Shown here piece after piece: positions 1 to 7,828 of a DNA stretch of 27,195 nt. Below the pieces are notes generated by a model, which saw only the letters and a list, made by a program, of their open reading frames with translations, had not been told where the DNA came from and did not search any database. Source of the stretch: Planctomycetota bacterium (GTDB lineage: Bacteria; Planctomycetota; Brocadiia; JAJRTI01); assembly GCA_024278415.1 (NCBI GenBank), contig JAJRTI010000596.1:1-27195 (forward strand), written 5' to 3'. Both the position numbers and the translations under genes were made by a program. Within the stretch, counting starts at the first letter, position 1, and each line of letters begins with the position of its first letter.

Positions 1-117
1 CGGAGTGACCTTCGACGCGGCATAGCCCTCGCCCACACCGCTCCCGATCGCGCCAAAGCCCATGGCGATGGCCGCACCCAGATACGAAGCTGCTTGCGTG
101 AATTCAGCGACGGTCAT
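1..117 (-). CDS. atpE: ATP synthase F0 subunit c, 5' part only
   Basis: This is the first 39 codons of the proteolipid subunit c, which forms the rotor ring of F-type ATP synthase in the inner membrane. The gene reads leftwards and is cut by the window edge. The N-terminal hydrophobic helix has the glycine ladder expected of subunit c (GFGAIGSGVGEG, about residues 20-31). The position that is often Gln in Na+-binding c rings appears to be Glu30 here; the second helix with the essential carboxylate lies outside the window. It follows atpB, as in standard atp operons. The start codon at 117 is preceded directly by a seven-base tandem repeat and no Shine-Dalgarno sequence is visible. Confidence 0.9.
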   Translation of the reverse strand, partial: MTVAEFTQAASYLGAAIAMGFGAIGSGVGEGYAASKVTP

Positions 118-166
118 AGAGGTCAGAGGTCAGAGGTCAGAGGTCAGAAGTCAGAAGTCAGAAGTT
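118..166. repeat. Seven-base tandem array filling the atpB-atpE gap
   Basis: Seven consecutive units on the plus strand: four AGAGGTC, two AGAAGTC and one AGAAGTT. The array fills nearly all of the 50 bases between the atpB stop (168-170) and the atpE start (117). Read in the direction of the genes, the units contain TGA, so stops fall in all three frames. Confidence 0.95.
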
Positions 167-167
167 C

Positions 168-1082
168 TCAGCCGTCACTTTCCTCGTCTTCTGCCAACGC
201 TACCGAGATGTACGTCATGGACAGCATGGCAAACACAAACGCCTGCACCGCACCCACAAACAGGCCGAAGAAAACCATAATGACGAGCGGGATGCCAACG
301 AACACCGGCAGGAAAAACTTCGAGTAAATCAGCCACGAGATGACGACGAAAATCACCGCGCCGCCAAAGATATTCCCATACAACCGAAACGGCAGCGACA
401 CGCTCTTGCCCACCTCGCCCACAAAGTTCAGCGGAGCCATGGGAAGGTTCGGCACTTGCTTCTTCTGGAACCCCAACACCGCGGTGAACACGATCCCCGC
501 GGCCAGCAACCCGAGAACGGCGAAGGTCGCGGCCTTGCCCGTGGCCGACGCGGTCGGCAGCACGGCCGCGCACACCTCCGACGCCACCCACGCGTACAGC
601 CCCACCGTGATCAGGCCGAACACCGCCGCGATGATCTTGCCGCCCAGGCCCTCGGCCGGGAACGCCGGCTCGAAAAACTCCCACCACCACGTGCGAAAGC
701 CCTTCACCACGATGCAAGACAGATGCGCCGTAGCAATGGCCAGCACCGCCAAGGACAGGGGGGTATTCAGATCTTTCGTGGGCTCGTGGAACCCTGGCAC
801 CAACCCGATCATATTGCTGAACCACACGAACAGGAAGATGGTGCCCACAAACGGCAAATACTTCCGGCCCCGCTCGCCCAAGGCTTGCTGCGTCAGGGAA
901 TCGAAGAAATCCACCAACAACTCCATCGCCAACTGCCACCGCCCTGGCACCTCCGTCATGCGCCGGGTCGCCATCCACCCTCCAAACACCAGCACGGCCC
1001 CCACCAGCCAAGACATGTACAGGGTCATCATATTAAATGACAACCCAAACAACTCCACCGGGGCATGAGGGGCGATCTGCAT
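168..1082 (-). CDS. atpB: ATP synthase F0 subunit a with internal hydrophobic insertion
   Basis: Subunit a (304 aa) forms the proton or sodium half-channels against the c ring. The start at 1082 lies two bases after the stop of the upstream atpI-like gene and gives MQIAPHAPVELFGLSFN; a longer frame continues upstream but overlaps that gene. Hallmarks are the essential arginine in LPFRLYGN (Arg233) and the C-terminal helix GAVQAFVFAMLSMTYISVAL. Family members are usually about 230-270 aa. Between FFEPAFP (about 137-142) and the PLNFVGEVGKSVSLPFR segment (about 217-233) there are roughly 65 extra residues with two hydrophobic stretches (about 148-175 and 184-204), as if one hairpin of helices had been added. 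Identity is secure; the role of the insertion is unknown. Confidence 0.95.
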   Translation of the reverse strand: MQIAPHAPVELFGLSFNMMTLYMSWLVGAVLVFGGWMATRRMTEVPGRWQLAMELLVDFFDSLTQQALGERGRKYLPFVGTIFLFVWFSNMIGLVPGFHEPTKDLNTPLSLAVLAIATAHLSCIVVKGFRTWWWEFFEPAFPAEGLGGKIIAAVFGLITVGLYAWVASEVCAAVLPTASATGKAATFAVLGLLAAGIVFTAVLGFQKKQVPNLPMAPLNFVGEVGKSVSLPFRLYGNIFGGAVIFVVISWLIYSKFFLPVFVGIPLVIMVFFGLFVGAVQAFVFAMLSMTYISVALAEDEESDG

Positions 1083-1084
1083 GG

Positions 1085-1483
1085 CTAGGGGATCAGGGGC
1101 CGAGACGAGGCGGCCGTAGTCACAATCACAATCACGTTGACAATAAACAGGCTGAGGAAGGCCGCCAAATTCTGGACTTGCTCGAGTGAGAATGCCAAGG
1201 CAATGGCGACCGCTGCGAGAAGGAACGACTCGACGCGGCCGCGCACCAAAATGCGCTTCTGCTCGCCATCGTCGGCGTTTGCGAAGCGGATGAGGTAATA
1301 CGCGCGCCGGCGAAACCTGGCGATGCTGCATGCCGCGCCGAGCGCGATGCCAAGCGCGACGGGCTGCCCCGCTTGGGTCCACACCAGACTTCCCAGCGCC
1401 AAAGCGATGCTGACCCACAGTGCGCGGCGGGTGACCTCGCGCACGTACGCGTCAAACTCAGCGTGTGAAGCAGCCTGGGGCAT
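1085..1483 (-). CDS. atpI: AtpI-like small membrane protein of the ATP synthase operon
   Basis: A 132-aa protein with four predicted hydrophobic segments (about residues 22-36, 41-54, 84-101 and 108-125). Its size, topology and position directly before atpB match the ATP synthase I (AtpI) family, a poorly conserved group thought to help c-ring assembly or Mg2+ supply. The stop (1085-1087) is two bases from the atpB start, so the two are probably translationally coupled. A strongly basic loop (RFRRRAYYLIRF) follows the second segment. The assignment rests on context and topology because sequence signatures in this family are weak. Confidence 0.7.
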   Translation of the reverse strand: MPQAASHAEFDAYVREVTRRALWVSIALALGSLVWTQAGQPVALGIALGAACSIARFRRRAYYLIRFANADDGEQKRILVRGRVESFLLAAVAIALAFSLEQVQNLAAFLSLFIVNVIVIVTTAASSRPLIP

Positions 1484-1514
1484 GGCGGGCGCTGGATGCG
1501 GAGTTCTCGATGGG

Positions 1515-1763
1515 CTATCGTGTCGCCTTCATGATGAGGACGTACGCGCGCCAGAAGCCGCCGGCAATGCCGGCAACCAGGCACACGATCAGCAGCACAG
1601 GAAACGTGCCAAGCAGCCGGTCGAGGTATAGGCCCAAGCCGAATCCTCCGAGGATGCATGCGAGCACCACGAAACCGAGTTGGCTCACGATCGCCAGCGT
1701 TCGGCCTAGGTCGTCGCGGTTTGAGGGCTCTTTCGACACGGCGTCTTTGTGGCACCCCATCAA
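1515..1763 (-). CDS. atpZ: AtpZ/AtpQ-type F0F1 accessory protein
   Basis: An 82-aa protein with two hydrophobic helices (about residues 24-45 and 54-78) separated by a short GLYLDRLLGTFP loop. The G-x-G-x-x-L-D-x-x-x-G-T-x-P pattern is characteristic of the small 'ATPase gene 1' family encoded first in many atp operons, with AtpI next, as here. It is the promoter-proximal gene of the leftward operon. A second Met directly follows the first (1760), so the start is uncertain by one codon. The proposed Mg2+/Ca2+ transport or assembly role is family knowledge and is not visible in the sequence. Confidence 0.75.
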   Translation of the reverse strand: MMGCHKDAVSKEPSNRDDLGRTLAIVSQLGFVVLACILGGFGLGLYLDRLLGTFPVLLIVCLVAGIAGGFWRAYVLIMKATR

Positions 1764-1838
1764 GTCGGTCCGCCCGGCTCAGCCTGCCCCAACAGAGGCG
1801 GCAATCCAACCTTGCCGGTTGACCGACAAACTAGAGAG

Positions 1839-1865
1839 ATTATCATCCGTGCCCCGTCAAGTCAA
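1839..1865 (-). promoter_or_regulatory. Candidate promoter of the atp operon
   Basis: On the minus strand, TTGACT (1865-1860) and GATAAT (1844-1839) are separated by 15 bases. The -10 matches TATAAT at five of six positions, but the spacer is short. It lies about 75 bases upstream of atpZ. This is plausible, not proven. Confidence 0.4.
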
Positions 1866-1887
1866 GGGGGCAACGCCGCGCCGCGCC

Positions 1888-1916
1888 TTGACTGCCCGAT
1901 GGGTCGCCGCTACACT
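1888..1916 (+). promoter_or_regulatory. Candidate sigma70-type promoter of the ABC operon
   Basis: TTGACT (1888-1893) and TACACT (1911-1916) are separated by exactly 17 bases, the optimal spacing for the housekeeping sigma factor. Transcription would begin near 1923 and run through the rightward ABC, GldG and DUF4340 genes. Confidence 0.55.
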
Positions 1917-2097
1917 CTTGGGCTCCCACTTGATCCCCAAATGAACAAATGAGACCCGGAAGCAGTGGCGAAAAAACGTCAAACGCTTCCCACAGTACAG
2001 CGTATCTAGCCATACGTCCCGGCGCCAGCGCGCCATCTTAAACTGCTTTGCAATCCGCGGCATTCCACCGGTCCTCAATATGGGAGGTCATTGACCC

Positions 2098-3045
2098 GTG
2101 GCCATTATTGAAGTTCGAGACCTCACCAAGCGCTACGGCGACAACCTGGCCGTAGACAACGTCTCGTTCGACGCCAACGAAGGCGAGATCATGGGCCTGC
2201 TCGGGCCCAACGGCGCCGGCAAGACCACGACCATGCGCATCCTCACGTGCTTCATGCCGGCCACCTCCGGCACGGTCAAGGTCGCCGGCTACGACGTGTT
2301 CTCGCAATCGCTCGACGTGCGCAAGCGGATCGGGTACATGCCCGAGAACGTGCCGCTTTACAACGAGATGCGGGTGGCCGAGTATCTGCTCTTTCGCACC
2401 AAGATCAAAAAAGTGCCGCGCGCCAAGCGCCGGGCCACGATTGAATCCGCCATGGAAAAGTGCGGCATCACCAACGTGACCGGCCAGGTCATTGGTACGC
2501 TGTCTCGCGGGTATCGCCAGCGCGTGGGCCTGGCGGACGCGCTGCTTGGCGAGCCGCCCATTCTGATCTTCGACGAGCCGCTCGTCAGCCTGGACCCCAA
2601 CCAGCAAACCGAGGCCAAAAACCTCATCACCGGGCTGCGCAAGAACCACACCGTCATCTTCTCCAGCCACATCCTCCACGACGTGGAAGAGGTCTGCGAC
2701 CGGCTCGTCATCATTAGCGAGGGCCGCATCGTGGGCAAGGGCACGCCGGAGGAGTTGACGCAGCAATTCGTCAAGGGCGCGACCGTCATCGCCGAAGTGC
2801 GCGGCCCGGCCAACGAGGTGAAGGCCGAGATTGAGAAGACGCCGGGCGTGAAGGAAGTCGTGGTCGAGGGTGCGGGCGATACGGCGGCGTTCCACGTGGT
2901 GGCCAACGACGGCGCAGACCCACGCGAGGCCATTGCCCAAGCGGTCGTGGGCAAGGGATGGGGCCTGCGTGACATCCGATCGGCCAAAATGGACCTCTCC
3001 CAGATCTTCGCTCGCCTGACCCTTGGGTCACAGGAGGCCAAGTAG
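2098..3045 (+). CDS. ABC transporter ATP-binding protein, GldA-like
   Basis: This 315-aa ATPase drives the ABC-2 permease encoded immediately downstream. Walker A GPNGAGKT is at residues 36-43, the signature LSRGYRQRVGLA at about 135-146 and Walker B ILIFDEP at 155-161, followed by LVSLDPNQ and the switch histidine in SSHILHDVEE. LSxGYRQR in place of LSGGQ is typical of the GldA/NatA-like branch. The C-terminal ~90 residues form the accessory domain common in this branch. The GTG start at 2098 is supported by GGGAGG ten bases upstream. Neighbours (permease, GldG-like protein, DUF4340 protein) match a widely shared gene cluster. The substrate is unknown; in Bacteroidetes the homologues are needed for gliding, which cannot be assumed here. 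Confidence 0.92.
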   Translation: MAIIEVRDLTKRYGDNLAVDNVSFDANEGEIMGLLGPNGAGKTTTMRILTCFMPATSGTVKVAGYDVFSQSLDVRKRIGYMPENVPLYNEMRVAEYLLFRTKIKKVPRAKRRATIESAMEKCGITNVTGQVIGTLSRGYRQRVGLADALLGEPPILIFDEPLVSLDPNQQTEAKNLITGLRKNHTVIFSSHILHDVEEVCDRLVIISEGRIVGKGTPEELTQQFVKGATVIAEVRGPANEVKAEIEKTPGVKEVVVEGAGDTAAFHVVANDGADPREAIAQAVVGKGWGLRDIRSAKMDLSQIFARLTLGSQEAK

Positions 3046-3047
3046 CC

Positions 3048-3764
3048 ATGACAGCCGTTCCCCCTCTCCTCAGGCGTGAAGCCAACGCCATTCTGCTCTC
3101 GCCCATTGCGTATGTGGTGACGGCGGTGTTCCTGCTGCTGTCTGGCTTCTTCTTTTACATGATCACCGTCAGCTCCCGCGAGCCCAACCTCCGCGGGGTC
3201 ATGGAGATCATGGGGCAGACGCTGATGTTCATCACGCCCATGATCACCATGCGTCTGCTGTCGGAAGAGGCCAAGTCGGGCACGCTCCAGACGCTCATGA
3301 CCGCGCCGGTGACCGACTTCGAGGTCGTTTTCTCCAAGTACCTGGCGGGCATGCTCTTCTTCTGCGTCATGATCGCACCGACGATTGTGTACGGCATCAT
3401 CCTCTACGTGCTCGCGGAGCCCAACCCCGACTTGGGCCAGATGATCGCCGGCTACATCGGCCTTTTCCTCTTGGGCAGCTTGTTCATATCCATCGGGCTG
3501 CTCTTCTCGTCGCTGACGCAGAATCAGGTCGTTGCCGCAATCAGCACGCTGGTGGCGCTGCTGCTGCTGTGGGTGATTGGTTGGGCCTCGTCGCAGACGG
3601 CCGGTGTGATGAAGAACGTACTAGAGTACATCAGCGTCTTCAAACACATGGCCTCGTTCAGCAAAGGCCTCATCGACACTCGTGACGTGATCTATTACGT
3701 GAGTGTCACCGCGTTCGCGCTGTTCCTCACTGTGCGCTCCGTTGAGAGCCGGAAGTGGAGGTAA
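3048..3764 (+). CDS. ABC-2 type permease, GldF-like
   Basis: A 238-aa integral membrane protein with about six predicted helices (around residues 19-40, 57-70, 98-122, 132-155, 161-180 and 215-230). The cytoplasmic segment MRLLSEEAKSGTLQTLMTAPV is the conserved coupling motif of ABC-2 permeases of the GldF/CcmB-like group. It starts two bases after the ATPase stop and AGGAGG lies ten bases upstream, inside the end of the previous gene, so translation is likely coupled. It is the membrane partner of the ATPase; the large protein that follows probably supplies the periplasmic part. Confidence 0.9.
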   Translation: MTAVPPLLRREANAILLSPIAYVVTAVFLLLSGFFFYMITVSSREPNLRGVMEIMGQTLMFITPMITMRLLSEEAKSGTLQTLMTAPVTDFEVVFSKYLAGMLFFCVMIAPTIVYGIILYVLAEPNPDLGQMIAGYIGLFLLGSLFISIGLLFSSLTQNQVVAAISTLVALLLLWVIGWASSQTAGVMKNVLEYISVFKHMASFSKGLIDTRDVIYYVSVTAFALFLTVRSVESRKWR

Positions 3765-3772
3765 TCGGGCCC

Positions 3773-6700
3773 ATGCAACGCCAAGGCACGACATTATGGC
3801 AACTGCTGACTCGCTGGCTTGTGCTCGTGGGCCTCTTGGCTACGCTGTCCGGCGTGGTGGGCATGGCGTACGCGGACCAATGGGAGTCCGTGGCCGGCTG
3901 GGCCACGTTCGGCGCGGGCTTTGTGGTCATGGTCGTCTGCGCGGTCATGAACATGGGCTGGCTCATAGCGGCCCTCGTGAGCAAGCGCGCGCTCATCGCG
4001 CTCAACGTGTTCGTCATGAGCGTACTTGCCGGCGCGATCATGGTCGGCGCCAACTACCTCGCGGAACGCCGCCTGCCGCTCAAGCTGCGGCGCATTGACA
4101 TCACGTCGCGCGGGCTGAACAAGCTCAGTTCCAAGACGCGTAATCTGCTCGAAGGCCTGGACAAGAAGGTGCAGGTGTGCGCGCTGCTCTCTCGGCCCGA
4201 TATCGCGGAGAAGCTCCAAGACTTCCCGTTTGCGGCCGAAGTGCGGGATCTGCTCGACGAATACGCCGCCAGCTCGCCCAACCTGAGCGTGCGCTACATC
4301 GACATGATGCAGGACCCCAAGGCGGCCTGGGAGTTCATTATCTGGATCAAGCTGCCCACCGTGCTCAAAGAGCACGGCGTCGACGCGGCCGCGTTCAAGA
4401 AGGCGTTCAGCAAGGCGAAGGTCGACACGCTCGACGGCTTCAACCTGTTGCGCACGATCAAGACATGGGACGACGCGGAGGGCAAGATTCAAGAGATCGT
4501 GAACCGGCGCACGGGCCCCACGCTCGAAGAATTGCTGCTCGGCAAGAAGAAGGACGCAGACGCAAAGCAGGAGCAAAAGAAGGAGGCCGACCAGCTCAAG
4601 AAGAAGCTCACGAATTTCCTCGCCAACGTCACGGCCGTGCTCGACAAAGCGAAGCTCGACACGGACCAGAAGGAAAAGCTCCTCAAGGCGATCCAGGACG
4701 TTGACATCCCCGAGCCCGAGGCCAATTCGGTCATCTTCGTGTGCGGCAAGAAGAGCAAGCACGTGAAGCCGTATGACATGGTGAACACGGACTACGGCAA
4801 TGGGATGAACACGAGCCGCGAGCCGACCAAGACGCTCAAGGCGGAGGACGCGTTCACGGCCGCGATCATGGAAGTGCTCGACCAGAAGCAGAAGAAGGTC
4901 TACTTCGTCGAGGGCTTTGGCGAGCATCGCACAAGCGAATGGGGCAACAAGGGGTATTCCCAGATCAAGAGCGAGATCGAAAAAGCGAACATGGAGGTCA
5001 AGACGCTCGACCTGGCCCGCGAGGGCAAAGTGCCCGACGATTGTGACGTGCTTGTGTCGGCCGGGCCGAGGGTGCCGTACGGCATGGCCTCGATCATGGC
5101 GATACGCAAGTACCTCGCGCGCGGCGGCGCTCTGCTCGCACTCGGGGAGCCGCTCGAGCCGAATCTCGAGCGCTTCGAGCGCAAGCCTTCGGGCATGGCG
5201 CCGTTGCTCAAGCAGTACAACATCGATATGCGCGAAGACGTAAGCGCGCTCGACGTGACGTACGTGCCCGTGCTGACCAACAAGGGCATCGGCCGGCAGG
5301 CCCAACTGTCTTACTCCGTGCTCACGGCCAAGTACCCCAAACACCGCATCGTCGAAGACATGCAAGGCCGCATCACCCAGTTCAGCGGCGCGTGCTTCGT
5401 GGACGCGGCCGCGAAGCCGGCCAATGCCGATTTCGTGGCGACGCGCATCGTGCAAGGCTCGAAGGACGGCTGGGGTGAAACCGACCTGGCCGCGCTGCGC
5501 AAGGGCCGTGCAAGCAAGGATCCGGCCACGGACGTGATGCCGCCCGTGCCGATCGGCGCGGCCGCACAGCGCAAGGTAGAGAAGGAAGGCGAGAAGAGCG
5601 CGCGCATCGTCGCAATCGGCGACTCGGACTTCGTGACCAATGCCGCGCTCAAAGCCGCGCGCAACAACGGCGACCTGCTGGTCAACGCGGTCGCGTGGCT
5701 GGCGCACAAGGAATCCCGCATCGGCATCGGTCCCTCCGCCGGCAAGGTGGCGAAGCTCGTCCTCTCCAAAGAAGACCGCAACGGCATCTTCTACGCGGCT
5801 GTCGTGGGCCTGCCTTGCGCCTGGGTTCTCTTCGGCCTGTTCGTGCTGCTCATGCGCAGTCTGCGCAATGTGGGCCTGACCCGATCCAGCCTGACCAGGC
5901 TTGGCCTGCCCGTGGGCCTGCTGCTGGTGGTCGTAGGCGCGGTGGCGGGCAAGCTGGGGGCGGCCGCCGCCCTGGCGAGGGGCTTCGAGGCCGCGGGCGC
6001 AATCGTGTTTGTCCTCGCCCTCATTGCGGGCCGCGGTTTCGTCAAGGGCCTCTTCAGCCGGCGCCGCATGGCCGGCGCGAACACGCTTGTCATGGTCGTG
6101 CTCGGTTTCGCGATCGTAGCGATGGTCTGCTTCGTGTCCACTCGGCGCTACCTCCGCTTCGACTGGACGAAGGGCCACTCGTTGGCCCTGTCGGACGCCG
6201 CGGCCCAGGTCGTGAAGGGCGTGAAAAAGTGGATTACGATCTACGCGATGTATCCTGAAGCCGTGGCGAACCAGTACCCTATCTTGTCCAAGATCAACAA
6301 CGACTTGGAGGAGTTCGCCTACAACTCGCCGTACGTCAACATCAAGTTCGTGCCCCACGATCCTGACAAGCGCAAGGCATTCTTCCAGGCGCTCAAGCTG
6401 GAGCCTGATGAGCGCACCATCGTGGTGTTCCAACGGGCTGACGCGGACGAGACGAAGGTGCGGTACCTCACGTTCGAAGACATGATCCAGCAGGACATGG
6501 ACCAGCGCATGATGATGCAGATGCGCATGCAAGGCATGCCGCCTCCACCGCCCAAGTACAAGGGCGAGCAGGCGCTGACCAATGCGCTCAAGTTCGTGGC
6601 TGAGGACAAGGACACCACCCTCTACTTCACCACCGGCCACGGCGAACGCAACATCGAGAAGCGCAAAGGCGACGGCTTCGGCGATGCACACGACGCGCTC

Positions 6701-7654
6701 CGCCGCGGCGGCTACCGGGTCAAGACCGTGAACCTCCTGGAAGCCGGCGAAGTGCCTGAGGACTGCGACGTGCTCATCGTCGCCGCGCCCACGAAGCCGT
6801 TCGAGCCTGAGGCCATCGACATCCTGCGCCGCTACTGCAAGAACAACGGCCGGCTATTCGTGATGCTCGAACCCGCCATCCGAGGCCAGGCGCCTTCGGG
6901 CCTGGCCGGGTTGCTGGCCGATTACAAGATCAACGTCGACGAATCCGTGCTCGTGGTCGATTCGGCCGAACGGGCGCGTCTGACACGCGACATGCGGCTG
7001 GTGCGCGTGAAGCAACCGAGCGTGAAGATTCGCGTGACTGGGAGCGGCTACTCGTTCCCCGAGGTGACCGAGAAGCTCCGCAGCATGGGCCTGCCGACGG
7101 TCTTCTACGTGGCGTGCAAGGTCGCGGCCGTGGAATCTCCCAAGCCGCCACCATACGGCGGCCCGCCGCCAGACGACGGCTCGCCCTACAAAGCGTCGAA
7201 GTTGCTCGAAGCCTCGCCCGATGGCTGGGGCGAAACCAACGTCAGCGCCGATGGCATGGCCCAGAAGGGCGACGACGACATGAACGGCCCCATCCCGTTC
7301 GCCGCGGTCGAGGAGCCCAAGCCCAAGCCGCGCCAGCCTTGGATGCCGCCAGAGGCGACAAAGGAGGCCGCCGGCCCGCGTATCGTGTGCGTGGGCGACG
7401 CGGACTGGCTGTCGAGCTACTTCCTCAAGGCCGGCAACAATGCCAACGAAGACCTGCTCATGCGCTGCGTGAGTTGGCTCGCGAAGGACGAGGGCGAGAT
7501 CAAGATCTACCCCGTGCCTCTCCAGCCCACGCGCATGCCTGAACTCAAGCCAAATCAAAAACGCTGGACGTTCGCTGTTTCCATGATCGGCCTGCCGCTG
7601 TTCTGGATCGCGATCGGCTTGCTCGTCTGGGGCATGAGGCGGCTCAGGGGGTAA
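3773..7654 (+). CDS. Double-length GldG-like ABC transporter auxiliary protein
   Basis: A 1293-aa membrane protein built from two GldG-like halves. Half one has about three N-terminal helices (residues ~10-100), a periplasmic domain with a charged coiled stretch near 260-285, the VEGFGEHRTSEW segment near 378, and a closing helix at ~677-696 (GLPCAWVLFGLFVLLM). Half two repeats the plan: helices at ~710-795, a periplasmic domain with TTGHGERNIEK near 951, and a closing helix at ~1272-1290 (GLPLFWIAIGLLVWGM). Proline-rich linkers occur near 921-930 and 1120-1195. The ATG at 3773 is chosen because GGAGG lies 11 bases upstream; an upstream start at 3755 would overlap the permease. GldG proteins are usually about 500-600 aa single copies. 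The likely role is the extracytoplasmic partner of the ABC-2 transporter; the substrate is unknown. Confidence 0.88.
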   Translation: MQRQGTTLWQLLTRWLVLVGLLATLSGVVGMAYADQWESVAGWATFGAGFVVMVVCAVMNMGWLIAALVSKRALIALNVFVMSVLAGAIMVGANYLAERRLPLKLRRIDITSRGLNKLSSKTRNLLEGLDKKVQVCALLSRPDIAEKLQDFPFAAEVRDLLDEYAASSPNLSVRYIDMMQDPKAAWEFIIWIKLPTVLKEHGVDAAAFKKAFSKAKVDTLDGFNLLRTIKTWDDAEGKIQEIVNRRTGPTLEELLLGKKKDADAKQEQKKEADQLKKKLTNFLANVTAVLDKAKLDTDQKEKLLKAIQDVDIPEPEANSVIFVCGKKSKHVKPYDMVNTDYGNGMNTSREPTKTLKAEDAFTAAIMEVLDQKQKKVYFVEGFGEHRTSEWGNKGYSQIKSEIEKANMEVKTLDLAREGKVPDDCDVLVSAGPRVPYGMASIMAIRKYLARGGALLALGEPLEPNLERFERKPSGMAPLLKQYNIDMREDVSALDVTYVPVLTNKGIGRQAQLSYSVLTAKYPKHRIVEDMQGRITQFSGACFVDAAAKPANADFVATRIVQGSKDGWGETDLAALRKGRASKDPATDVMPPVPIGAAAQRKVEKEGEKSARIVAIGDSDFVTNAALKAARNNGDLLVNAVAWLAHKESRIGIGPSAGKVAKLVLSKEDRNGIFYAAVVGLPCAWVLFGLFVLLMRSLRNVGLTRSSLTRLGLPVGLLLVVVGAVAGKLGAAAALARGFEAAGAIVFVLALIAGRGFVKGLFSRRRMAGANTLVMVVLGFAIVAMVCFVSTRRYLRFDWTKGHSLALSDAAAQVVKGVKKWITIYAMYPEAVANQYPILSKINNDLEEFAYNSPYVNIKFVPHDPDKRKAFFQALKLEPDERTIVVFQRADADETKVRYLTFEDMIQQDMDQRMMMQMRMQGMPPPPPKYKGEQALTNALKFVAEDKDTTLYFTTGHGERNIEKRKGDGFGDAHDALRRGGYRVKTVNLLEAGEVPEDCDVLIVAAPTKPFEPEAIDILRRYCKNNGRLFVMLEPAIRGQAPSGLAGLLADYKINVDESVLVVDSAERARLTRDMRLVRVKQPSVKIRVTGSGYSFPEVTEKLRSMGLPTVFYVACKVAAVESPKPPPYGGPPPDDGSPYKASKLLEASPDGWGETNVSADGMAQKGDDDMNGPIPFAAVEEPKPKPRQPWMPPEATKEAAGPRIVCVGDADWLSSYFLKAGNNANEDLLMRCVSWLAKDEGEIKIYPVPLQPTRMPELKPNQKRWTFAVSMIGLPLFWIAIGLLVWGMRRLRG

Positions 7655-7750
7655 GACGTAAGGAGTAAAGCGTAAAACGCAAATGCGCGGAGTTCATGGC
7701 GGTCGCGCAACTCTCTGCTTACGTTTGACGTTTGACGTTTGACGTTTCAA
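7652..7750. repeat. Facing seven-base arrays between gldG-like and DUF4340 genes
   Basis: The left arm starts in the stop codon of the preceding gene: TAAGACG, TAAGGAG, TAAAGCG, TAAAACG, CAAATGC (7652-7686). The right arm, 7718-7750, reads CTTACGT, TTGACGT three times, then TTCAA. ACGTAAG at 7656-7662 is exactly complementary to CTTACGT at 7718-7724, so the arms can form a hairpin. From 7751 to 7828 there is AC-rich sequence with no gene, ending in the ribosome-binding site of the next gene. Confidence 0.9.
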
Positions 7751-7828
7751 GCCCCACGCCCTGAATTGCCAAGACACACGACCCACCCACCACCCAACCA
7801 CCGCACAGCACAGCCGGAGGTCCCATCC

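Larger units (their letters stand above)
1764..2097. other. Divergent intergenic region between the atp operon and the ABC operon
   Basis: This 334-bp gap separates two divergent transcription units. It contains a weak leftward promoter candidate (1839-1865), a good rightward promoter candidate (1888-1916) and the ribosome-binding site of the ABC ATPase (GGGAGG, 2082-2087). The segment from about 1925 to 2080 would be a 5' leader of roughly 170 bases; it contains an A-run near 1970 but no structured RNA that I recognise. No convincing coding frame is present. Confidence 0.6.

Noticed and set aside
118..166. CRISPR-like array
   Set aside because: The units are 7 bases with no spacers; this is a simple tandem repeat.
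1132..1809. A 225-codon minus-strand frame overlapping atpI and atpZ
   Set aside because: It overlaps two genes with clear family features and membrane topology and has Arg/Pro-rich composition typical of a shadow frame.
1940..1985. A GGAAGCAG motif resembling the apical loop of bacterial SRP RNA downstream of the promoter
   Set aside because: The longer conserved SRP loop sequence and a matching complementary 3' arm were not found; it is too short to support an RNA gene.
3794..6691. A 965-codon open frame on the minus strand opposite the GldG-like gene, and an 865-codon one at 15038-17635
   Set aside because: Both are low-complexity His/Arg/Leu/Val-rich translations produced by the codon use of well-recognised plus-strand genes; the second spans several gaps and palindromes.
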